Shown piece by piece: positions 44,101 to 56,100 of a stretch of 64,000 bases of DNA. The DNA is taken from positions 2,984,781-3,048,780 of the forward strand of contig NC_054559.1 of the NCBI RefSeq assembly GCF_017654505.1, given 5' to 3'. The position numbers and the translations under genes were made by a program. The number at the start of each line of letters is the position of its first letter. Within the stretch, counting starts at the first letter, position 1. The stretch is from Polyodon spathula. Taxonomy: Eukaryota; Chordata; Actinopteri; Acipenseriformes; Polyodontidae. The notes below the pieces were generated by a model. That model saw nothing but the letters and a program-made list of their open reading frames with translations. It was not told the origin of the DNA and ran no database searches.

Positions 44101-47100
44101 AACAGAGTGGAGAGCGCTGATGCCCAGCTTTAATGAAAGAGGATATATTGGAATAATTAACCCAAGGGGGAATGAGTTCAAGATATTGTTTTCAAGAGTA
44201 GATGCTTTATCTACAAAGACAATTGGACCAGTGAAACTGGACTGGAACCAACAGAACTCTCTGTCTTTTTGAGTTTCCTCTTCTTGAACTCTCTGTCTTT
44301 TGAGTCTGTGCCCTGTCTTGAAGCAGCTGTTGATTAGTGTTCAAGCTGCTAGTCTGCGTCCTTGAAAACAATAATAATCTCATAGACTCCAGTTGGTGAT
44401 TGCAGATGGAAAAAGTGAAGATATAGATAGAGATTCTCAGACCACCTCCCCACCCTCGCTCCACTGTTAAAGGATCAAATCCTCAACCAACTTCTGAATA
44501 TAAACAGCTTCACATGACATGACCACAGACTGGGGGCTCTAACACATTAAAATGATTGATTGTTTGACCCTTTGGATATTTTCTCTGATTGATCCATTCT
44601 GTAACTCTGAACTGCATGATTGAATCACTTATTTACTCCTCTAGCTATTCTGTGTTCAATACAACTGCGTTACTTTACTAGAGTTGTTGTATGTTGTTTT
44701 GGATACACTTTTGTCATATATTTGAACCCTTGAAGTATTGTAGTTGGTTTTCCCAGTTAATTTGACCCAGGAGATGGTTGTCTTAAACAATGAAACACCC
44801 TGAATCTTCATGACACAAATATGGATTTTCATTTTAAAACATGATATCTGGCACTCCTCTAGGTTATAAAAACATTCTGTTTGCAAACCTTTCTTTTACA
44901 CTGTCTTGCACTTCCTGGGTCACTTCACCTCTAGAGTGAACTTGTCCCACCCCTTCAGGACATGCCAGCTGCTTCCTCTAATCACATGAGACTCTGCTGG
45001 GGTGAAATGACCAGGGAAGGAAAGCAGTAACAGACTGCCTGGAAGGCAAGGTGATTGATAACATGGTGTAGAGATCTGTGTTGTAGTGTCGTGATCTATA
45101 TAGTATTGTAGAGATCTATGTAATTTGTAGTGTAGAGGTCTGTGTAGAGATGTGTGTAGTGTAGAGATTGTGTAGTTTGTAATGTAGAGGCCTGTGTAGT
45201 AGTGTAGAGGTCTGTGTAGTGTATAGGTCTGTGTAGTAGTGTGTAGTGTAGAGGGCTGTGTAGTGTAGAGGTCTGTGTACTGTGTAGTGTAGAGGTCTAT
45301 AGTGTGTAATGTACAGATGTGTGTAGTGTAGAGGTCTGTGTATTGTAGAGCTCTGTGTAATAGTGTGTAATATAGAGGTGTGTGTAGTTTAGAGGTCTGT
45401 GTATTGTAGAGCTCTGTGTAATAGTGTGTAGTGTAGAGGTCTGTGTACTGTGTAGTGTAGAGGTCTGTGTAGTAGTGTGTAGTGTAGAGGTCTATGTACT
45501 GTGTAGTGTAGAGGTCTATAGTGTGTAATGTAGAGATGTGTGTAGTGTAGAGGTCTGTGTAGTTTAGAGTCTGTAGTTTAGAAATCTGTGTAGTGTATAG
45601 GTCTGTGTAGTAGTGTGTAGTGTAAAGGTCTGTGTAGTGTAGAGATCTGTTTAGTACCAGATGGGGTTATAAAATGAAAATACATGTTTGTTATACATGT
45701 GTTTCTTTCAAAACTGCACATTAATTGAATGAGGAAGGCTTTTAAGTCGTGGCACTTTGGATTCTCTAACAAGCTCAATGCCAGAGTAACTTAAAGTAAC
45801 TTAAATTCAAGCACATAATTGCTATTTTGTGCTGGAAGGACCAGCAAGATACTTGTGTGTTTGTTAGGACTCAAAGAGTTTTGTTTGTCTGTTCGTCTGC
45901 TGTTTGTTTAGTGTTAATCCATTTTGTTTGTATTTATTTTGGCCTCAAGTGCCGTGTCCTATGTTTTCTGTGTCATTCAAACCTTTATTTTCTGCTCTGT
46001 TTAATTATTAAATGCTGAGCGCAACGAAGCGCTCAGCTTAACCAAACTCCACGTCTCTGTCTGTTCTGTGTTGGTCCCTGTTTCTGGTCTGACGTCACCC
46101 ACTACAGCCGTCTTTGTGAAATGTGGTGTCAGACCGGGACAACAGCGCCTCCTGAACTCAGGCCAGAGCAGGTACTGCATGGGGATATTTCTCTTGCATT
46201 AAAAAAAAAATGGGAAAGAACAGCAGAAGGCAGCAGCCACAACACCAGCTGGAGGAACAGATACCCGGGTGTTACTGCTGCGCTGGGACGGGTCATTCCA
46301 GCACAAACTGTCCCTGGTACCCCCTTGGGCAGCGACCCCAACTATGCCCCATCTGCGGAGGTAAGCACTACATGTCCCATTGCCCTGTACATCAGAAGAG
46401 GGAGGAGCAGGGATCGCCCCAGTTTCTACAACCAGCAGGGGTGGTAGACTGCTGCTCCCACCACCCCAGCAGCAACAGCCACAGCGGCCAGAGGAGCCAG
46501 AGAACCTGTTCCCCTGGTGCACTTGGTGCGGAAAGGAGGATCACCGTTGGAGGGACTGCTCCAAGGTGCCACCGAGCTGGTGCGGGCGATGTGAGGAAGG
46601 GGGACACGACTGGTCAGGATGCCCCTATGCCAGTGCCCATGAGATTCCAGCGCCCAGACGGGGGGACCACGAGAGTCCACAAGGAGAGCCGCACCAGTCC
46701 CCTGCAAGTGAGGGAGAGCCGCACCAGTCCCCTGCAAGTGAGGGAGAGCCTCTGTTGCCAGGACACTACACGCCGCTCCCACCTCCATTGCTAGGAGACT
46801 ACACAGCCGCTGCATAGGCTCCTGAGGGAAACACAAGGAAGAACCACCCGGCCGCAGTGGCTACGAAAAAGGCCAAAACCTGCACCCCAGATTGTCCTGA
46901 CTCCCTTCACGTCATCACTCAGGGATGCCTGCATGACACCACCCAAGAATGCCTTCACGTCATCGCCCTGGGATGCCTGCTCCGCATCGCCCGAGGTTGC
47001 CTGCTGCTCCGCATCGCCCGGGGTTGCCTGCTGCTCCGCATCGTCTGGAATCACCGGAATTGCTTTGTCAGGGGTCGCCACCAGCTCTGGGGATGTGCTG

Positions 47101-50100
47101 GGGCTTGAAGAGCCATCCCGGAAGCCATTAATGGCTCTGCTACCTTTCCACAGTCAGCTAGGGAGCCGCTGGTTGTGAAGAGGAGGAAGGAGGTCTGGAG
47201 ACCACCAACCCCAGCAGCAGTATCGCTGCCGGAGATCATGGGGGAGATCAGGAGACCTGCTGTCATGGCAGCATTTTCGCTACAGGAAGTGCTGTGGCCG
47301 AAGCCACACAAGGCGGTACGGGGAAGGGGAGGGGCCAGGTCTGGAGACCATCAACCCCAACAGTCTTTCCGCTGTTGGAATTGCCCCGGCTGAAGGAGTC
47401 AGCCTGGGAGCTGTCGGCACATCTGCTGACAGCCTCACCTTTGGCAGCATTTCCGCTACCAGTGGTACAGTGGGAGGAGAGGCTCGTCCCGCTGTCAGTA
47501 CGTCTGCTGACAGCCTTGCCAGTAGCAGCCTGGCTACTGGCAACATTGCTGCCTATGAACCCCTTAAAGTGCAGGTAAAATATAATAATACGTGAGCGCA
47601 GGAAATTGCACTTCATTAATTCACGTGCAGTTGTACCGAGACTCCAATTGAATGATTGATTAGCACAACACAATCTTGGTACAGCTGCATAAAAGCAGCA
47701 TGTTTTCACTCGCTTGCGGCTGTGTGTTCGGTGAGTGGAGAACGGGTGTGGAAAGGAGAAAGTAAAAAAATGAAGTAAATTAAATTCAAGCACATAATTG
47801 CTATTTTGTGCTGGAAGGACCAGCAAGATACTTGTGTGTTTGTTAGGACTCAACGAGTTTTGTTTGTCTGTTCGTCTGCTGTTTGTTTAGTGTTAATCCA
47901 TTTTGTTTGTCTATTTATTTCGGCCTCAAGTGCCGTGTCCTGTGTTTCGTTTGTCTTTCAAACCTTTTATTTTCTGCTCTATTTAATTATTAAATGCTGA
48001 GCGCAACGAAGCGCTCAGCTTCACCAAACTCCACGTCTCTGTGTTATATGTTGGACCCTGTTTCTGGTCTGATGTCACCAACTACAGCCGTCTTTGTGAC
48101 AACCCTCTAACAATCCTACCTGTTGTTCACTTCCATTTGAATCATACTGTAGGTCCCACTTGTCCAAAGAAACACATCTTACAGTAAACACGTATTGTTA
48201 TTTTAAAACATAAATTATACTACCCTGGTTAAAGAAACCTCTGCAAGCCAAGCTTTCAGTTAGTGCTGCACTTCCCTGAGTGACATTTGTCTCCACCCCT
48301 TCACTGGCTTCTTTCCTGTCAATAACCAATCAGCTGCTCCCACTATTGACTGACATGCTTTCAGCCAGTAACATGCCCAGGAGACACTGCTGGGGTGAAA
48401 TGTCCCAGGAAAACTGTACCAGAATTCCTGAAAGGCACGGCTTTTAAACAGATTAACCTAGAGTAGTGCCAGATAACTATTTTAAAATGAAAATACATAT
48501 TTGATATGTGTGTTTTCTTTTTGTTTTGAGATCTATGTAATTAATGGAAGTGAAAAATGGTTAAGATTTTTGGAATTATTTTCTTAGCTAAAATTCCTTT
48601 CAATGTGCTTTATGGATTACATTAGATTTGGTCACTGGAGTTTAACATTTTGTTATTGGGCTTTAGAAGGCCACAGTTCCTCTCTAAAAATACCCCAGTT
48701 TGCAATGAATTCTGTTGTTTGCATTGAAGCGGCTGCTGTGTTTGTAGATTGGAACCTGAATGTGTTTGAATGTGTTTTCTCTTGGTACAGAGCCAGCTTG
48801 GTCTTGTGCAAGATGATGTATCTGATTCAAAGTCTTCCCTCCTGTTTGATTTTCTTCAGAAAGAACCTGGAAAGATCGGCACTCTTGCAGTGCTGGGCTC
48901 CGATCCACACAGCTGGTAAATGTTCTCTCAATGTATAGTATTCTGCTGGTATCGCGACGGGGGTGTATTGGAGGAGGCTGTATCTACGCACATCAAACAT
49001 ATATCTGGAGAACCGCTTCTCCAATTTTCATGACACTCAGGATTAACATTATTTTATTATGTCTGTCAGTCCTAATTGTTGTTCTGTATGATACTGTTTG
49101 ACAGCTCTGTTTTAAATGTACAGCTGTGGCAATGGGGGATGGGTGTTACTGACAGGCTTCTTTAACTTGTGCAGACACTTCAAAAGGGCAATCTTATTCA
49201 GACTGTGTTAGTCATGCCTGAAACGCTTGTATGGGTGAATGAGTAGCGTCATGGTCAAAGCTGGGTAGGAATGAGACTTGGAGACAGGAAGCTGCAGTTT
49301 AAATCATGTTTATTTACCAAGACAGGAGCCAAAGAAACAGAGGAACAAAATAAAGGTACAAAATAAAGAAAATAAATATTTTAAACAAACACTCCCTAAT
49401 ATTTAGGCTGGACAGCTGCCTTCACTGAATTATCCCTCTCCTTGTTCAGGCTGGACAACCGCCTTCACTGAATTATCCCTGTCCTTGTTCAGACTGGGCA
49501 GTCATATTCACTGAACCCTCTCTCTTAAGCCGGACACACCCTGCACGACGACTCTTATCTGAGTTTGCACAGATTCTGTTATCAGTTGTGCTCAGTTTTG
49601 GTTTGACGCCACAATTTAGTTTTTCCCGACTGGGTGTCGCATGCTGCTAAGACTGAATTACTGACCAAAAGTAGATACTGATACATTCTGTGTATGTAAA
49701 TTTAATTAATGCTGCCCTGTACACAATTTTGTATTAATGTAGCCCAACATATCGACCCTCATTATGCAGGGCATAGTATGCTGATTAGACGACGGAGACA
49801 GTGCTGCAAGGCAACCAAAAGAAGCGCTTGGCCTGTTAATTTATCTGTTGACTGTTTACACTGTGAAAACGCTTCAGGCAGTGTTTGACTTTTTGTATAG
49901 TTTGTCTACCTGCGGTAAATAAAATCCAACCTGTTGATTTTTATTTGGCTTAGGCAGGTTTTTTTTTTTTTTTCTCAGCGTGTGGATCTAGGGGCTTGTG
50001 ATTTCTGATCGATTGGAGATTGACGCTCCGGTTACTTCTGTTTTAGCGCAATAAGAAAATATAGGCTGCTGGTAGATTGATAATAAAAAGGTAAATTGAT

Positions 50101-53100
50101 CATTTAACTTTAGATTTAGTAAACGCCTAAAAAAAACTATTCAAATGTTCACATATCTGGTATTTTTTTAATTCAGGACAGCAATTCAAGACTATTTTTA
50201 CCAGTGGAACTAAAGCTGTCAATATTCCGCCATCTTGTATGACAAGTTACATAACAAGCTATGTCACTTAAAACTGCTTCACCATTGGTTGACACCGTTA
50301 TGACTAATCGGTCTCAGTCAGACTTGATCAGCAACTGGCGCACACAGACAGACTGATCACATCTGAACGAAACTGCGTCTGAAAAAGATTCAACATGTTC
50401 AATCTTCAGATCTGCATAATCTTGGTTTTAAGGGCATGGACACACTGCTACGATTCATCCAGTTGAGATGAGATGAGTCGGGACGGCTTGAGTCGGGCTG
50501 TGTGCACCGGGCTGCAGTCCGTGCATCAAACCATATACCACGTGGCTGGGGCTTGATTGGCCATCAGACCTCATCCTCAGTGTCGCTATCCTGTGTGCCC
50601 ATGTCTTGATGCTGGCTCTGCAGGACTGTATTTAAGCTGTTGGCTGCCTTGCTCTTGTTTCAGGTATTTTCAGAGAGGGGTCTGGAGAGGGCGCAGAGGC
50701 CTTGAGGTGACAGAGGCTGATATCGAAGAGGTAAGTGTTGAGCAAGGGATTGTAGCTAAAAAAATAATTCCACGCCATGCACATACATTCACTGTGCAGG
50801 GCTTGTGTATTTTCATTTTAAAACATGTCTTCTACTACACAATCTTAGAGAAATCACTGTGCAGACCTTGCATTCAGATTGGCTTGCGTTTCCTTGGTCA
50901 CCTGGAGAGTGACTTTGTTGCCACCCCTCAGGGCCTTCTTTTCTGTCAGTTACAACCAGCTGCTCCCCCTATTGACGGTCATGCAGACATGAAGAGGACC
51001 CCAAAGAGATAAAATGACCAAGGAAATGAAAGATTTTCAGGCAGGCAAGGCAAGCAACCATAGAATGTTCTTTATCCTGTCCGGCTAAAATGAAAATTCC
51101 TATTCATAATATAATGTGTTTTTTTCGAACCTGCACATTTGAGGTCTATAAAAATAATGTGTTAAGTGCTGACACATTGTTAACTGCACTGGGTCTGTGT
51201 GGCAGTGTTTCTCAGGGTGCTACTCTCCTCTAGATGCTGGTCTCCATGCAGCTGCAGAGACACATTGTTAACTGCACTGGGTCTGTGTTGCAGTGTTTCT
51301 CAGGGTGCTGGTCTCCATGCAGCTGCAGAGACACACTGTTAACTGCACTGGGTCTGTGTGGCAGTGTTTCTCAGGGTGCTGCTCTCCTCTAGATGCTGGT
51401 CTCCATGCAGCTGCAGAGACACATTGTTAACTGCACTGGGTCTGTGTTGCAGTGTTTCTCAGGGTGCTGGTCTCCATGCAACTGCTATCTCCATGCAGCT
51501 GCAGAGACACACTGTTAACTGCACTGGGTCTGTGTGGCAGTGTTTCTCAGGGTGCTGCTCTCCTCTAGATGCTGGTCTCCATGCAGCTGCAGAGACACAT
51601 TGTTAACTGCACTGGGTCTGTGTTGCAGTGTTTCTCAGGGTGCTGGTCTCCATGCAGCTGCAGAGACACATTGTTAACTGCACTGGGTCTGTGTTGCAGT
51701 GTTTCTCAGGGTGCTGGTCTCCATGCAACTGCTATCTCCATGCAGCTGCAGAGACACACTGTTAACTGCACTGGGTCTGTGTGGCAGTGTTTCTCAGGGT
51801 GCTGCTCTCCTCTAGATGCTGGTCTCCATGCAGCTGCAGAGACACATTGTTAACTGCACTGGGTCTGTGTTGCAGTGTTTCTCAGGGTGCTGGTCTCCAT
51901 GCAGCTGCAGAGACACACTGTTAACTGCACTGGGTCTGTGTGGCAGTGTTTCTCAGGGTGCTGCTCTCCTCTAGATGCTGGTCTCCATGCAGCTGCAGAG
52001 ACACATTGTTAACTGCACTGGGTCTGTGTTGCAGTGTTTCTCAGGGTGCTGGTCTCCATGCAACTGCTATCTCCATGCAGCTGCAGAGACACACTGTTAA
52101 CTGCACTGGGTCTGTGTGGCAGTGTTTCTCAGGGTGCTGCTCTCCTCTAGATGCTGGTCTCCATGCAGCTGCAGAGACACACTGGTTCTGTGTGGCAGTG
52201 TTTCTCAGGGTGCTGCTCTCCATGCAACTGCAGAGACACATTGTTAACTGCACTGGGTCAGTGTGGCAGTGTTTCTCAGGGTGCTGCTCTGCTCTAGGTG
52301 TTGGTGTCCTTGCAGCTGCAGAGAAACACTGGAGTTCTATTCCTGGAGTCCTGGGAGGAGCTGAGCAGGCATGTCTGTGCTGTCACCAAAGCTGTAGCAA
52401 ATCGGCCTTTCAGGTAAGTGCTGACAAGCCCAATCTACTGAGAAAACCTATTATTTGGGTGCAGTAACTTAAATGTGGGGAGCACCATTTAAAACACTAA
52501 CGATCTCTTTCAATTTCAATGTCCTGTCATTAAAATCCATCCCCTGCAAGTCTATAAATTCATGAAGTTGGCGCATCAGTGTAATTAAAACTTTGATGAC
52601 CAGACATATATACACAATTCTACAGAACATTGTAGAATTAGCAATTAAATGTTAAATCACAATGTGATAAGCAAATAGTGACAGGATAGTCAGACACCCT
52701 GCTACACCCTTAGTATCTGATATTCCAAATCATTCAAACAAAATAATGTTATTACCAAGTTTTATTACAGTTGGATAAGCGCTTCTCCAGATATGTGTGC
52801 AGTGTGCAGTGTGACATGCGTGTGCACGACTGTCTCCACTGTATCCCCTTTGCACAGGATAAGAATAGCTTTATTGGCATGACCTTTATTTAGGGTCTCC
52901 CAAAGCAATGTTATTGTGCTCAATGGTGACTATGGTTACAGATTATATTTAACAGCAACAAATACACTACAAACAGGAAGGGCAGTGTTTTAAATTGTGT
53001 CTCTCTGCCTGTGACTAGCTAAAATATAATCTTGTGTCAGTATTGTTTGGAATTTTATGAAAATGAGTTTTGTTTTGGGAAAATCATAACTGTTGCATCC

Positions 53101-56100
53101 ATACACTAGAAGACACCCATCTTCCCTCTATATATCCCAGTCAGGCTTTTATTCATTGTCTGTCATTTTTGTAGACCATTTGCTATTTGTCTGTCTGAGA
53201 GCCTTCAATTCATCCCAGTAATTACCATCAGGTCCCAAACACCACTTCTCAGAAGAGCCTGCTGCTATCTGCTGCTTTCCTTCCTTCATACAGAATCATT
53301 TTGCTCCTTTTTTTCCATTTTTCCTGACAGCACATGCAATGGTGCAAATGGATGTGGTGGGTTAGGTTATTTGGAGAATTGTGAGCTGGGCTGCAACAGG
53401 ATTGATTGACACCACAAGTTATATACAGCCATCTATTTTTGGCACCAGAAACAGTGAGGACTGCAGAGTCGATAGAGACCCAGCTCTGTGTTTCACTTGG
53501 TAGCATCACAAAGAACATGCTAATGTTCACAGTGGAATATCACAAAGAATATGCTAAGGTTTACAATGGAACATGCTAATATTCACAGTGGAACATCAGA
53601 AACATCATTCTAATATTCACAATGGAACACCAAAAAGAACATGCTAATATTTTCAATGGAACATCACAAAGAACATGCTAACATTCACAATGGAACATCA
53701 CAAAGAACATGCTGATATTCACAATGGAACATGCTAATATTCGCAATGGAACACCAGAAGAACATGCTAATATTTTCAATGGAACATCACAAAGAACTTG
53801 CTAACATTCACAATGGAACATCACAATAACATGCTGATATTCACAATGTAACATGCTGATATTCACAATGGAACACCAGAAGAAAATGCTGATATTTTTA
53901 ATGGAACATCACAAAGTACATGCTGATATTCACAATGGAACATCACAAAAACATGCTGATATCCACAATGGAACATCAGAAGAACATGTTAATATTCACA
54001 ATTGAACATCACAAAGAACATGCTAATATTCACAATGGAATATCACAAAGAACATGCTAATATTCACAATGGAACATCAGAAAGAACATTCTGGTATTCA
54101 CAATGGAACACACACCCTATGCACTGTGCCCACGACCTGCTACGTTTAATGTATCACCCCTTGTATAATGCATTCCTCTGGTATAGCACAGGCGTAAAGC
54201 AAAGAATAATACGAATAGGATCAATCGTACTTTAAACTGTGTTTAATATACTATATACTACATTTGTGTCAATTAACCCTAAACTGTACGCTTGTTGTAA
54301 AGTTAGACAATCCCAATATATAACCATTGGTTTTAGTTCTAGTTTTCTCAAACTAAATGAAGGCTGGACTGACTTATGATACACAAGTATACAGCACATT
54401 GTGTACACAATGTGTCCCCTGTGTATTGGGCCGGGCAATGCTTCTACAATTTGAATTAACAGTGGCTGGGTAGGACAGAGCCCTGCACGTACATACGGGG
54501 CAGGGCAAAGCCCTGCTTGTAAATAAATGTATTGTTTTGGTTTTAGAACTGGTGTATTTAATGAATGGTTTGTAAAGATGTATTGTGTGATTTGAAGGTG
54601 GTGGTTTGTTGTTGTATGTTTTGTTTGGGATTATTTATAGGGGAAATATTGTTGTATATTATAAGTGTGAGACTGCATGGTCGACAGTTAGTGATTATTG
54701 ACTAAGTGACTGTCGACCACGTAGATATAAAAACCCTGTGTAGAATGTGTCCATTTTCAGATTTATTGATTCATTTATTGCTAAACTGGATATGGTTGCA
54801 TCTATAAAAACCCTGTGTAGAATGTGCCCATTTCCATATTCATTTATTGCTAAATGGTCACATGTATAAAAACCTGCAGCTTTTGTTGTTCACGGGTCGG
54901 GTTGTACAGAGAGGATGTACGTGAGAGAGCGAGACGAATTCAAACAAAAGTAAAAAGTAAAGAAATGCAACATGTGTTAGTTTTCGAGATTTGTTTTTGT
55001 TTGACCATTTATTTTGCTCCATGAGCAGTGGTTTTTGTGAGCGTGGTTTTTGCTTAAACACTTTTCCCCTGCAAGTACCTGTCTGTCTCTGTATCAGCTT
55101 CCTGGTCTGGGGATGTCATTACTGCTGTCTTGCAACAAACCCGTAAGAATATTTAAAAACTAGAAGAGATCATTTGGCCAGTTTGTGCTCGTCCGGTTCC
55201 TAGAAGCTGGATAATCTCAAAACTTTGGCATGTTAATTGTTAAAGAATCCCAGTGATTCAGCATCAACAATGTGACTAGGTAACCCATTCCCTCTCTATG
55301 TGAAGAAGTGTCTCCTTCAGCAACATGACTAGGTAACATTCCATCCCTTCACCACTCTCTTTGTGAAGAAGTGTCTCCTTCCCTGTGGCTTCTCTTCACT
55401 TTTCAACTGTGCCCTCTGGTCCTGGTTTCTGTGCTGTGATTCAAGTATTGGTTTTGAGTTCTGTATCAATTCAACCACAGGCCCCCTTATTCTTGTTTGT
55501 TCCAGGCTAAATTGATTCTGTTCTTTCAGCCTATTTTCATAGCTCAGTCCTTTAATCGCTGGGATTAATCTGGTTTCTCTTTATTGAACTCTAACAATGT
55601 CCTTTTGATGCTGTGGTGACCAGAACATAACATTGTAAGTGCAGCCTCATCAGTGTGTTATACAAATTGATTTGATTTGTGAGTGTGAGTTGTGCATGCT
55701 GTCTCAATGTGCGTCTCTAGGAAGCAGATGCAGGAGCAGGCGGAGGTGCTGCCGTTCTGCGCGGATGGCTTGTGGGCTGGAGGGGTGAGAGTGGAGAAGG
55801 ACGGTGCGGGGCTGAGGCAGGTCTGGCAGAGGCAGCTCCAGCAGCTCAACAGAGTGAGCCCTGCAATGGCAGCAGCCGTAGCAAGTGTCTACCCTTCCCC
55901 TCAACTGCTACTGCAGGTAAGCAAACCATACAGACCACTGGGCAAGTTAGTATCCTAAAGATGCAATAAATAGGGTGTTCAAAACTAAAAACAGTAGTCA
56001 GATCAGAGCCTTCAGTTCTCCTGAGCTGCTGTGGGGAATTGCTGCGGTGAGGGAACGTAATCTAAATTCGGGAGGAAATCGAGGTCATACGATTAAAATG

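Larger units (their letters stand above)
45790..48101 (+). mobile_element. LTR retrotransposon with gag remnant and two LTRs
   Basis: Plus-strand element: partial 5' LTR 45790-46119, primer-binding site at 46124, gag-like zinc-knuckle region 46210-46817, a decayed repeat-bearing region to about 47565, and a 3' LTR to 48101 ending GTGACA. The LTRs share about 300 bp almost base for base (e.g. GCACATAATTGCTATTTTGT, GAGCGCAACGAAGCGCTCAG). The putative PBS TGGTGTCAGACCGGGAC resembles the 3' end complement of tRNA-Leu. No protease, RT, integrase or envelope is present. It lies in EME2 intron 3. Confidence 0.8.

Noticed and set aside
46210..46817. Host CCHC zinc-finger gene
   Set aside because: The ORF lies between two copies of the same LTR and right after a primer-binding site, so it is retrotransposon gag.
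45790..48101. Endogenous retrovirus
   Set aside because: No protease, reverse transcriptase, integrase or envelope sequence is present; only LTRs, PBS and a gag-like region support an LTR retrotransposon.
50557..51012. 151-residue plus-strand ORF
   Set aside because: Only the part 50664-50730 is coding (EME2 exon 5); the rest reads through the flanking intron and foldback copy 8.
51940..52467. 175-residue ORF over the intron 5 array and exon 6
   Set aside because: It reads exon 6 in the wrong frame relative to the conserved EME2 sequence.
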